Source: Vibrio metoecus (lineage in GTDB: Bacteria; Pseudomonadota; Gammaproteobacteria; Enterobacterales; Vibrionaceae). From it: a stretch of DNA of 64,000 nt. A program made the translations under genes and the position numbers. Numbering within the stretch: the first letter of the stretch is position 1; each line of letters starts with the position of its first letter. A model generated the notes under the pieces. That model had not been told where the DNA came from. It saw nothing but the letters and a program-made list of their open reading frames with translations, and did not search any database. The stretch is taken from NCBI RefSeq assembly GCF_009665255.1, contig NZ_CP035686.1, positions 1-64,000 on the forward strand, in the 5' to 3' direction. Below are positions 1-7,798 of the stretch, piece by piece.

Positions 1-142
1 AGGTTAAAGTTGCGACAGGGTAGTTGCTGGCAACAATCTGCTCCTTGGCATCAAACGCGACAAAATAGATGTCATGCTGCGCCAACAGTTGATGATACAT
101 ACTGCTGGTCAGACTCATGCGTTGTACTTCAAGGGAGCTCAT
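1..142 (-). CDS. N-terminal fragment of unrecognised protein (runs off the left edge)
   Basis: An open frame starts at an ATG at 142-140 on the minus strand and continues off the window, giving about 47 residues that begin MSSLEVQRMSLTSSMYHQLL. The frame stays open upstream to a stop near 190 but offers no better ATG, GTG or TTG. A clear ribosome binding site is not visible, so Met9 (start at 118) is an alternative. I do not recognise the family. The fragment has no signal peptide or membrane segment; the stretch HDIYFVAFDAKEQIVASNYP has the look of a PAS-like or sensor segment, but this is only an impression. The gene diverges from the ABC-transporter operon that starts at 429, so a regulator of that operon is a reasonable guess. 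Confidence 0.45.
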   Translation of the reverse strand, partial: MSSLEVQRMSLTSSMYHQLLAQHDIYFVAFDAKEQIVASNYPVATLT

Positions 143-318
143 AAACCGAAATAGTCTCTGTGGTGAGGGGGCTTGGGAAATAATACCTATCTTTTACCTA
201 GTCAGCATCTTTCTTTTTGCGCTTTGTGATTTTCACTCTGAGTGTTCGGGGTGTGATTCCATTCATCATGCTGATGCTTCGCGCCCAAACAACAAAATGC
301 TCAATTATTACTCAGGGT

Positions 319-334
319 TGTGATTGTTATCACT
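319..334 (+). promoter_or_regulatory. CRP-cAMP binding site
   Basis: The sequence is TGTGA-N6-TCACT, matching 9 of 10 core bases of the CRP consensus TGTGA-N6-TCACA. It is centred about 102 bp before the binding-protein start, in the 286-bp divergent intergenic region 143-428. AT-rich stretches lie downstream, but I could not fix the -10 and -35 hexamers. Carbon-catabolite control of the transport operon, and possibly of the divergent gene, is inferred. Confidence 0.65.
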
Positions 335-428
335 TTGTGATCGTTGCATGTCGCGATCTTGATCGCACTAAATACCTACAAAACACCTATATTAATACTC
401 ACCTAATACCTAAGTAAGGTGAAGAGAG

Positions 429-1508
429 ATGAACAAACAAGGAATCGTTAATACCTGTCGAGTCGCAAGTATCAGTCTGTTAATGGCGTTAAGCAGCAAT
501 GCGATGGCTGTGACAGAAACCAAAGGCCCGATGGGTGAGGCGGCAACGCCGTATACCGATGTGGTGTTATCGACTGAACAAGAGCAGCAAGTGCGCGCGG
601 CAGGTTATACCGCTGCGATTTTGATGCACAGCACGTCGGATTGGTCGAACGCTCTGATTGAAGGTGCTAAGGACAAGTTCTCCGATCTCAACATTAAAGT
701 CGTGGCGGTGACCGATGCGGAATTTAATGCCAACAAACAAAAAACCGATGTAGAAACCACGATGGCCATGAAGCCCGATATTTTGATCTCCTTAGTGGTG
801 GATCCGGTATCCGGTGCTGCGGCATTTCGTCCGGCGGTGGAACAAGGTAGTAAGTTGGTGTTGATCAGTAACCTGCCGAGTGGTTTTGAGCATGGCAAAG
901 ATTACGCCGGTATCGTAACCGACGATTTATCGCAGATGGGCAAAATCGCGGCGGATCTCATCGCGGATGCGGTGGATGAAAAAGGCAAAGTCGGTTTTAT
1001 CTACCACGAAGCCAACTACTACGTGACCAATCAACGTGATGAAGCGGCATTGGCTAATTTGCAACAGAGCTACCCGAACATCGAAGTGGTCGCAAAACGT
1101 GGCATTGCTAACGCCAACGACGGCGAAGTCATCGCCTCGGCCATGATTACTCAATATCCTGACATTAAAGCTATTTATGCCCCTTGGGACAGCATTGCTG
1201 AAGGGGTGGTCGCGGCGACTCGCGCAGCAGGTCGTAAAGACATCAAAGTGATCACCATGGATTTAGGGGCAGCGAATGCGCTGGACATGGCTAAGCAACG
1301 TAATGTGGCGGGCATTGTGACTGACTTGCCTTATGACTTAGGCCAAACCTTGGCGCGCATGGGTGCTTTAGCAAAACTTGAACAACCCACACCACCATTT
1401 GTGACCGTGGGCGCGAGTGCAGTAACGCGTGACAACTTGTTGGAGGCTTGGCAGCAGGCTCTGCGTCGTCCTGCGCCAGAAGCGGTGCAAAAAGCGCTGA
1501 AGCAGTAA
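429..1508 (+). CDS. Periplasmic sugar-binding protein of a ribose/xylose-type ABC transporter
   Basis: This is a 359-residue exported solute-binding protein of the type I periplasmic binding protein fold (RbsB/XylF-like, cluster B). Residues 1-27 form a signal peptide with a hydrophobic core and an AMA cleavage site. The mature protein shows the two-lobe pattern of the family, for example the HSTSDWSNALIEGAKD, ISNLPSG and DKGKVGFIYH-like stretches, and VITMDLGAANALDMA near residue 280. It would bind its ligand in the periplasm and hand it to the permease encoded at 3068. The start is preceded by an AAGGTGAAGAGAG purine run. It is the first gene of a four-gene operon with the ATPase 63 bp downstream. 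The ligand cannot be read from the sequence; the GH3 glycosidase at the end of the operon suggests a glycoside. Confidence 0.85.
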   Translation: MNKQGIVNTCRVASISLLMALSSNAMAVTETKGPMGEAATPYTDVVLSTEQEQQVRAAGYTAAILMHSTSDWSNALIEGAKDKFSDLNIKVVAVTDAEFNANKQKTDVETTMAMKPDILISLVVDPVSGAAAFRPAVEQGSKLVLISNLPSGFEHGKDYAGIVTDDLSQMGKIAADLIADAVDEKGKVGFIYHEANYYVTNQRDEAALANLQQSYPNIEVVAKRGIANANDGEVIASAMITQYPDIKAIYAPWDSIAEGVVAATRAAGRKDIKVITMDLGAANALDMAKQRNVAGIVTDLPYDLGQTLARMGALAKLEQPTPPFVTVGASAVTRDNLLEAWQQALRRPAPEAVQKALKQ

Positions 1509-1571
1509 GTGTACCCGCGGTCTGCCAGATTACTGACAGACCGCGTTTGACTCAAGACAGGGAGAGACGAT

Positions 1572-3053
1572 GTGAGCAATGCAATTGAAGCCCGCGGCGT
1601 TAAAAAAGGGTTTGATGGTACTCCGGTTTTGAAAGGTGTTGATTTCACCTTAAAACAGGGGGAGGTCCATGCGCTGGTGGGGCAAAACGGAGCAGGGAAA
1701 TCCACCCTAGTGAAGCTGATTAATGGTTTCCATGCTCGTGATGGTGGTGAAATTCGTCTCTTTGGGCAAGCGGTAACCTTTTCATCGCCCAAAGCGGCGC
1801 AGGCGGCGGGGATTGCGATGGTCTATCAGGATCTCAGTCTCGTCCCGACGTTGAGCATCGCCGACAACATTTTTCTCAACCATCCAACCGCTCGCCACAG
1901 CCTGATTTCTAACCGTGCTCGTGAGCGCCAATCCAAACCGCTGTTAGAGCTGTTGGGGGTTGAAATAGACCCGAGCCAACGAGTGGAAACGCTGAGTTTG
2001 GGTGAGCAGCAATTGGTGGAAATTGCCAAGGCACTCGCGTTGGATGCCAAAATTCTCGTGCTCGATGAACCTACCGCTTCATTGTCTAACAACGAAATTA
2101 ATGAGTTGTTTCGAGTGATCGAAAAACTCAAAGCGAGTGGGATCAGCATCATCTACATCACGCACTATTTGGCGGATATTCTGCGGATTTGCGATGCAGT
2201 GACTGTGTTGCGTGATGGTTATAGCGTACTGGAAACGCCTACATCAAATACATCCGTCGATGCTTTGGTGGAAGCCATGTTGGGCAACAAAAGTGATACC
2301 CAAATTGAGTGGCAGCGCCCGGCGATTGATGGCCAAAAAACACCACTCCTTGAGCTGCGTGATGTGACCACCGAAGAATTGGATGCGATTTCGCTCAAAG
2401 TGATGCCGGGACAAGTGGTGGGCTTGGCGGGCTTGCTCGGTAGTGGTCGCACGGAAATTTTGCAAGCCATCTACGGTTTAACCCCTCTAGTGAAAGGCGA
2501 AGTGCTGGTGGAGGGCAAACCAGTACAGATCCGCTCCCCGCGGGATGCGATTGAAAATGGCATCAATATGGTGCCGGAAGAGCGACGCTCTCAAGGATTA
2601 GTGCTCGATTTTTCTGTGTTCGATAACCTACTGATGGCCTCTTTTGATCGCATCTCCCACTCCTTGGTGATTGATAAACATCAGGGGCAAGACATTGTGG
2701 ATACCGCGATTCGTCGCTTAGGCGTGAAAACCTCTGGTGCCTCGCAGGCGGTACGTTATCTCTCCGGGGGCAACCAGCAGAAAGTGGTGATTGGGAAGTG
2801 TTTATCCACTCAAGCCAAAGTGCTGCTGCTTGATGACCCGACATTTGGCATCGACATCAATGCCAAATACGAAATTATGAAAATCGTGAACCAGTATGTG
2901 GAACAAGGCAATGGAGTGATTTTTGTCTCCAGTGAATACGCCGAAGTGGGCAGTTTTTGCGATGTGATTTATGTAGTGAATAAAGGCCGGATTGTGAAGC
3001 AAATCCAGGGACAACGAATGACAGAAGAGGAGTTGCTGGCGGCCGTCCAGTAA
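1572..3053 (+). CDS. Sugar ABC transporter ATP-binding protein (two fused ATPase domains)
   Basis: This 493-residue protein belongs to the RbsA/MglA/XylG family with tandem nucleotide-binding domains. The first domain has Walker A GQNGAGKST at residues 37-45, signature LSLGEQQ and Walker B ILVLDEPT. The second has a degenerate Walker A (GLLGSGRTE), signature LSGGNQQ and Walker B VLLLDDPTFGID. The degenerate second P-loop is normal for this family. The start is GTG at 1572, with GGGAGAG just upstream. An ATG at 1570 overlaps it but reads ATG-TGA and cannot encode the protein. It would energise uptake through the permease that starts 14 bp downstream, with solute delivered by the binding protein at 429. 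Confidence 0.92.
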   Translation: MSNAIEARGVKKGFDGTPVLKGVDFTLKQGEVHALVGQNGAGKSTLVKLINGFHARDGGEIRLFGQAVTFSSPKAAQAAGIAMVYQDLSLVPTLSIADNIFLNHPTARHSLISNRARERQSKPLLELLGVEIDPSQRVETLSLGEQQLVEIAKALALDAKILVLDEPTASLSNNEINELFRVIEKLKASGISIIYITHYLADILRICDAVTVLRDGYSVLETPTSNTSVDALVEAMLGNKSDTQIEWQRPAIDGQKTPLLELRDVTTEELDAISLKVMPGQVVGLAGLLGSGRTEILQAIYGLTPLVKGEVLVEGKPVQIRSPRDAIENGINMVPEERRSQGLVLDFSVFDNLLMASFDRISHSLVIDKHQGQDIVDTAIRRLGVKTSGASQAVRYLSGGNQQKVVIGKCLSTQAKVLLLDDPTFGIDINAKYEIMKIVNQYVEQGNGVIFVSSEYAEVGSFCDVIYVVNKGRIVKQIQGQRMTEEELLAAVQ

Positions 3054-3067
3054 TAAGGAAATCAGCT

Positions 3068-4051
3068 ATGAGCGAAAAAAACATTCCCAAACCAACGCCA
3101 AAGGCAAAGCCGATTCAGTGGCGCGACTATATTATCTACTTTGTGTTTGTCGGCATTTTCATCTTCTTCTCGGTGATGTTGCACGATAAAGGCTTTTTGA
3201 GTTCGGTGAACCTAATGAACATCGCACGTCAAACGGCCACTATCGCAATCATGGCGGTGGGGATGACTTTTGTCCTCAGCGCCGCAGAAATTGATCTCTC
3301 CTTTGGCGCGACGGTGGCCTTGGCGGCAATCGCCTCCGCGCTGACCTTGCAAGAAACCGACAGTATTTTAATGGCAGTTTCGGCTGCGTTACTGGTCGGC
3401 ACTATGATTGGTTTTATTAACGGCATTTTTGTCACTCAAGTTGGCATTCCATCCTTCCTCGTGACTTTAGGCACCACTGGCATCATCACGGGGATTGCCC
3501 GTTGGTCTACGTCTTTGCAATCCATCCCGATTGATAACGACACTTACGCTTTCATCTTTGGTTCTGGCGATATTGGCCCCTTCTCGGTGTTGTTTATCTG
3601 GACGTTATTGGTCGCGGCTGTGGGCGCTTTTGTGCTGCGTAATACCACTTTCGGCAAGCATGTGTTGGCAACGGGCGGTAATAAAGTCTCGGCCATGTAT
3701 TCAGGGATCAACGTCAATCGCATCAAGCTGTATGTGCTGATGCTCAACGGCTTTCTCGCCGCATTAGCGGGCATTCTTTATTCCGGTCGTCTTTACAGCG
3801 CACGTTACACCTTGGGTGAGAGTGACCTGATGCTGGTGATAGCCGCGGTTATTATCGGTGGAACCAGCTTGTTTGGCGGTAAAGGGACAGTGATTGGCTC
3901 GGTGATTGGTGCGCTGATCATGGGAATGGTGAATAACGGATTGATTTTGATGGGGCTTAACGTTGACCAGCAATTAATCCTGCGCGGCATCATCGTTATT
4001 GTCGCCGTGACCTTCACTATGGGACAGATTCGTCAGTTGCGTAAAAAATAG
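3068..4051 (+). CDS. Sugar ABC transporter permease (RbsC-like)
   Basis: This 327-residue inner-membrane protein belongs to the branched-chain/ribose permease family (BPD_transp_2). It has a short charged cytoplasmic N terminus, then about nine to ten hydrophobic segments. The conserved block GGTSLFGGKGTVIGSVIGAL lies near residues 260-280, and the family motif AAEIDLSFGATVALAA near residue 75. It is expected to form a homodimeric pore driven by the double ATPase encoded just upstream. Its start is preceded by AAGGAAATCAGCT. It is the third gene of the operon, 28 bp before the GH3 gene. Confidence 0.9.
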   Translation: MSEKNIPKPTPKAKPIQWRDYIIYFVFVGIFIFFSVMLHDKGFLSSVNLMNIARQTATIAIMAVGMTFVLSAAEIDLSFGATVALAAIASALTLQETDSILMAVSAALLVGTMIGFINGIFVTQVGIPSFLVTLGTTGIITGIARWSTSLQSIPIDNDTYAFIFGSGDIGPFSVLFIWTLLVAAVGAFVLRNTTFGKHVLATGGNKVSAMYSGINVNRIKLYVLMLNGFLAALAGILYSGRLYSARYTLGESDLMLVIAAVIIGGTSLFGGKGTVIGSVIGALIMGMVNNGLILMGLNVDQQLILRGIIVIVAVTFTMGQIRQLRKK

Positions 4052-4079
4052 CAGCGCAAAAAATTAAGGAGAATACACA

Positions 4080-5687
4080 ATGGTAAGCCAACAACAGATT
4101 ACTGAGCAGATTGCCAAATGGAGCTTAAAGGAAAAGGTCGGCCAACTTTTTATCTTGGCGTTTCCCGGTAAGTCGGCGCAGGCGGCGCAGCAAATGATTG
4201 CTGAATACAACCTAGGTGGCTGCTATTTAAGCCAAGATAACGCTGAAACTTTTGTGCAGGCACAAGAGCTAAACCGAGGCTTGCAACAGATCCTCGATCA
4301 ACATCAGCGTTTGCCTTTGCTGCTGGGTGTCGATCAAGAAGGGGCATGGGGCGTGTTGGTGGGCGAATCCACCACGGGGCCGGGCAATTTAGCGTTAGGA
4401 GTGTCAGATCAAACAATTGGTACTGAACGCATGTATCAAGTGTTTGGTGAAGAGATGCGTGGGGCGGGTTTTAACTGCATTCTTGGTCCTTGCTGTGATG
4501 TGAACTTAAACCCCGCATCACCGATTATTGACACTCGCTCGTTTGGTGACAAGCCGGAGAAAGTCGCTCTACACTCAGCGGCCGCGGTGCGTGGGTTGCA
4601 TCAAGGTGGGATCACGGCTTGTGCGAAGCATTTCCCCGGTCACGGAGATACGCATGGTGATACTCATCGCGATATTCCACGCGTGGATAAATCCTACGCT
4701 GAACTCAAAATCAATGACTTAGCGCCATTCCAAGCCGCGATTGATGCGGGAGTGGATCTGGTGATGACCAGTCATATTCTCTACCCACAGTTGGATGCCA
4801 ATGCGCCCGCAACCTTATCGGCGACCATTTTGCAGCAAGTGCTGCGTCAGGATATGGGCTTTGATGGCGTGATCATTTCAGACAGCATGAACATGGGCGC
4901 GATTGTAAACCACTACACGCCAGTGGATGCGGCGGTAAAAGCGATGCAGGCCGGTATCACCATGATTATGCTCTCTGAAGAACATTACGATCATTCCGAT
5001 GCCTATCTTGATAAACAATTAGCGATGATCCACGGCGTGATCGATGCTGTTGAGCAAGGTGTACTGGCGGAATCGGTGATTGATCACGCCTTGGAAAAAG
5101 TGGTTCGTCTCAAACTGGAAAAACTGGTGCCTATGGCACTTTATGGTGAGTGGAACACTCTTAATAATCAGAAAGTGGCGGCCGAAGTTTCTCAAGCCGC
5201 TGTGACTTGGGTGCGTGGTGGCTTAGATTTAAGTGACAAGAAACTTTACCTACTCAACGCGACGCCTTCATCCAGCTATCACAATTTAATGAACCCACGC
5301 GGCATAGGCCCTAACCAAGCGCTGCCCGCATTTAGCGCTTTATGTCAGGCATTAAATGCGCTGAATGCAGACTGGCAGCCGATTACCCTTGATCAGCTTG
5401 AGCTGATCCAAAACGGGTATTTGGTGGTGGTGACCGAAAATCATCCATTACCGGGAGAGGATTTCGCTCAAACGGAAGCACAAGCCAGAGTGCAGCAGTT
5501 GATTCAGGATTTCTCCAATCTGGTGGTGCTTGCTTTGCGCAGCCCTTACGACGTATTGCAATACCCTCAAGTACAGCATTATCTGTGCGCGCACTCCGCA
5601 AGACCCGAGAGCGCGTTTGCTGCCGCCCTTGTATTGACTGGCGAAGCATTGCCAGCTCAGGGTTGTGCAGTGAGTCGCGTCGCTTGA
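4080..5687 (+). CDS. Cytoplasmic glycoside hydrolase family 3, beta-N-acetylhexosaminidase-like
   Basis: This 535-residue GH3 enzyme has no signal peptide, so it should act in the cytoplasm on imported substrate. Residues 1 to about 345 form the TIM-barrel domain. It carries KHFPGHGDT followed by a DTH dyad typical of NagZ-type enzymes, whose His is the acid/base. The nucleophile Asp is expected in IISDSMNMGA. DVNLNP and DTRSFGD also fit the NagZ pattern. The remaining 190 residues resemble the GH3 C-terminal domain (LVVLALRSPYDVLQYP), unlike short single-domain gammaproteobacterial NagZ. The loop usually written VDQEGGRV reads VDQEGAWGVLVGE here, so substrate contacts may differ. It is the last operon gene behind a sugar ABC transporter. 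Some GH3 NagZ-type enzymes act as phosphorylases, which I cannot exclude. GH3 membership is firm; the substrate is unknown. Confidence 0.85.
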   Translation: MVSQQQITEQIAKWSLKEKVGQLFILAFPGKSAQAAQQMIAEYNLGGCYLSQDNAETFVQAQELNRGLQQILDQHQRLPLLLGVDQEGAWGVLVGESTTGPGNLALGVSDQTIGTERMYQVFGEEMRGAGFNCILGPCCDVNLNPASPIIDTRSFGDKPEKVALHSAAAVRGLHQGGITACAKHFPGHGDTHGDTHRDIPRVDKSYAELKINDLAPFQAAIDAGVDLVMTSHILYPQLDANAPATLSATILQQVLRQDMGFDGVIISDSMNMGAIVNHYTPVDAAVKAMQAGITMIMLSEEHYDHSDAYLDKQLAMIHGVIDAVEQGVLAESVIDHALEKVVRLKLEKLVPMALYGEWNTLNNQKVAAEVSQAAVTWVRGGLDLSDKKLYLLNATPSSSYHNLMNPRGIGPNQALPAFSALCQALNALNADWQPITLDQLELIQNGYLVVVTENHPLPGEDFAQTEAQARVQQLIQDFSNLVVLALRSPYDVLQYPQVQHYLCAHSARPESAFAAALVLTGEALPAQGCAVSRVA

Positions 5688-5722
5688 GTACTATTGAGAG
5701 ATCAGCCTGAAGAAAGACCAAA

Positions 5723-6709
5723 TCAACTAGGGTGTTGGAAATCGACACCTTTCTCGCTGGTGATGAGCGATTCTCTATTTGATGGGACTGAAGTATTGGT
5801 GGTTGGAATCGTATCTAGCAGATAGCTGTTTTTAGTCCCACGTTTCACTTGATACAGTTTTTGGTCAGTCTCATTGATGAGCAGATGACTGCTGATTTGG
5901 GTATCTCCTGTGATGAATATCCCGCCAATACTCGCGGTGACTTGCAGTTTATTACCGCAAAGTAATCTTAACCCCTGAATGTTCTGACTTAAGTTTGCGG
6001 CTATTTCTTGCGCCTGTTGCTGTGTGACGAGAGAAAGGATCAAGGCAAACTCATCTCCTCCGAGTCGGTAAGCAGAGCTAGGAATGGTGAGGTCTTGCCG
6101 CAAAATGTCAGCAATACGGACTAGACAAAGATCGCCAGCTTGATGGCCGTGGGTATCGTTAAAGTGTTTGAAGTTATCTAAATCGATCATCATCAAACAG
6201 AGGCCATTATGTTGTTGTTGATTCTCAAATAATGCGGCTTCAATTTCTTGATGAAAGAGGCGCCGATTGGATAACCCGGTGAGGGGATCGTGGGTTGCTT
6301 GGAATTCACTGAGCATTTCTGCCAATTTTCGTTGCGTAATATTATGGTGAGAGATGACCCAATATTGGTATTGCTCAATTTTGAGTGGTACGACTCGCAT
6401 TAAAAACCAGCGTTGTTCATTTTGACTATGGCACGGGTATTCATGGTAGTAGCAACTACGCTGTCCTTGAATGATGGCTTGTATCCCTTGGTAGGCCTGA
6501 GAGGCGAGGTCATCGCCCTCTAACATGGATTTTTTGAGTGCATCTAGATAGTTGATTTTTGTCCATTCAATACAGGGATTGGCCCCGTTATTTTGTCCAA
6601 ACTCAATCCACGCACGGTTCACATCCACGATTTGACCTTGTGCATTAATTACAGCAATTTGCTCCATCAACGAGTGATAGATTGCAGTGTGTAAAGAACA
6701 GATATCCAT
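5723..6709 (-). CDS. PAS-GGDEF diguanylate cyclase
   Basis: This protein of about 328 residues has an N-terminal PAS-like sensor (MEQIAVINAQGQIVDVNRAW onward, roughly residues 15-130), then a GGDEF domain. The domain has the DPLTGLSNRR entry motif, DLDNFKHFNDTHGH and an intact YRLGGDEF active site, so it should make cyclic di-GMP from two GTP. An RxxD inhibitory site is not seen at its usual place just before GGDEF. It has no membrane segment and no EAL domain. The ATG at 6709 is preferred; a TTG at 6718 is also in frame, and neither has a strong ribosome binding site. It converges on the GH3 gene with 35 bp between the stops and diverges from ompR across about 300 bp. Confidence 0.85.
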   Translation of the reverse strand: MDICSLHTAIYHSLMEQIAVINAQGQIVDVNRAWIEFGQNNGANPCIEWTKINYLDALKKSMLEGDDLASQAYQGIQAIIQGQRSCYYHEYPCHSQNEQRWFLMRVVPLKIEQYQYWVISHHNITQRKLAEMLSEFQATHDPLTGLSNRRLFHQEIEAALFENQQQHNGLCLMMIDLDNFKHFNDTHGHQAGDLCLVRIADILRQDLTIPSSAYRLGGDEFALILSLVTQQQAQEIAANLSQNIQGLRLLCGNKLQVTASIGGIFITGDTQISSHLLINETDQKLYQVKRGTKNSYLLDTIPTTNTSVPSNRESLITSEKGVDFQHPS

Positions 6710-6937
6710 AGTCGCCAACGTTTTATCTTATATCCCTTTACCAGCATGAAACTGGTGGGAGGAGTCTCATCTAGCCTGACAACGCTTATGCTCTTTTTTG
6801 CGTATAGATTTGGTTGTCAGTATGAGTGTAGATTATTTTTTAAATAGTCATTAAAGAAATAATCTGCGGGTGAGTGAGCTTGCTAGTCAGTATCTATTCC
6901 GCTACAAAGACATAAAGATTAACAATTCTTTACGCGC

Positions 6938-6970
6938 GGCGAGCAGTAACGGTGTTACATTTTACTCGCC
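6938..6970 (+). promoter_or_regulatory. Nested inverted repeats in the ompR upstream region
   Basis: GGCGAG at 6938-6943 pairs with CTCGCC at 6965-6970, and inside it GTAAC at 6946-6950 faces GTTAC at 6954-6958. The structure ends 37 bp before the ompR ATG. It could be an operator or a folded 5' leader; the sequence alone does not decide. I see no other feature in 6710-6937 beyond AT-rich promoter-like DNA. Confidence 0.4.
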
Positions 6971-7007
6971 CAAAGAGTCGGGAATTGAACAATAGTTAGG
7001 TGGGATC

Positions 7008-7730
7008 ATGGTGGAAAATCATAAAGTTTTAGTGGTAGATGATGATGCGCGTTTGCGTGCGCTGCTTGAGCGTTACCTGTCAGAGCAGGGGTTTCAAGTT
7101 CGCAGCGTGGCTAACGGCGAGCAGATGGATCGTCTGCTGACTCGCGAAAACTTCCATTTGATGGTGCTTGATTTGATGTTGCCGGGTGAAGATGGCCTTT
7201 CTATCTGTCGTCGTCTGCGCAATTCCAACAACATGATCCCGATTCTGATGCTCACGGCTAAAGGTGATGAGATTGACCGCATTGTCGGCCTAGAAGTTGG
7301 CGCGGATGATTATCTGCCTAAGCCGTTTAACCCGCGAGAACTATTGGCGCGTATTAAAGCGGTGCTGCGCCGTCAAGTGATTGAAGCGCCGGGAGCACCA
7401 AGTTCGGAAGAGACCATCATTGAATTTGGTGATTTCCGCCTGAACCTTGGTACCCGTGAAATGTTCCGAGGTGAAGAGGCGATGCCACTCACATCGGGTG
7501 AATTTGCCGTGTTGAAAGCCTTGGTGACCAATGCCCGTGAGCCTTTGTCGCGTGACAAACTGATGAACATGGCGCGTGGCCGTGAATATTCAGCGATGGA
7601 GCGCTCGATTGACGTACAGATTTCGCGTCTGCGTCGTATGCTCGAAGTTGATCCAAGCAAACCGCGCTATATTCAAACCGTCTGGGGGCTGGGTTACGTC
7701 TTCGTCCCCGATGGTAAAGCCGCCAACTAA
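7008..7730 (+). CDS. ompR: Osmoregulatory response regulator OmpR
   Basis: OmpR is the DNA-binding response regulator partnered with EnvZ; it controls outer-membrane porins and other envelope genes. The protein has 240 residues. The receiver domain shows the acidic cluster DDD at residues 11-13, the phosphorylated Asp near 55 in MVLDLMLPGEDG, and the conserved Lys in LPKPFNPREL. The C-terminal winged helix ends in RYIQTVWGLGYVFVPDG, typical of the OmpR/PhoB class. The start is ATG at 7008 with GGTGGG upstream. envZ follows after 68 bp, so the two are probably cotranscribed. Confidence 0.97.
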   Translation: MVENHKVLVVDDDARLRALLERYLSEQGFQVRSVANGEQMDRLLTRENFHLMVLDLMLPGEDGLSICRRLRNSNNMIPILMLTAKGDEIDRIVGLEVGADDYLPKPFNPRELLARIKAVLRRQVIEAPGAPSSEETIIEFGDFRLNLGTREMFRGEEAMPLTSGEFAVLKALVTNAREPLSRDKLMNMARGREYSAMERSIDVQISRLRRMLEVDPSKPRYIQTVWGLGYVFVPDGKAAN

Positions 7731-7798
7731 CTTCTTTTAGGCACGCCGAGCAAGGGCGTCCTCGCTCCGCGCGTGCCCTTGCTATATCTAGGTGCCTT

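Noticed and set aside
223..240. TGTGATTTTCACTCTG as a second CRP site before the ABC operon
   Set aside because: Half-site spacing is wrong for CRP; the site at 319 is far better.
1331..1792. 153-residue minus-strand frame across the binding-protein/ATPase junction
   Set aside because: Antisense shadow of two clear genes with unusual composition and no recognised domain.
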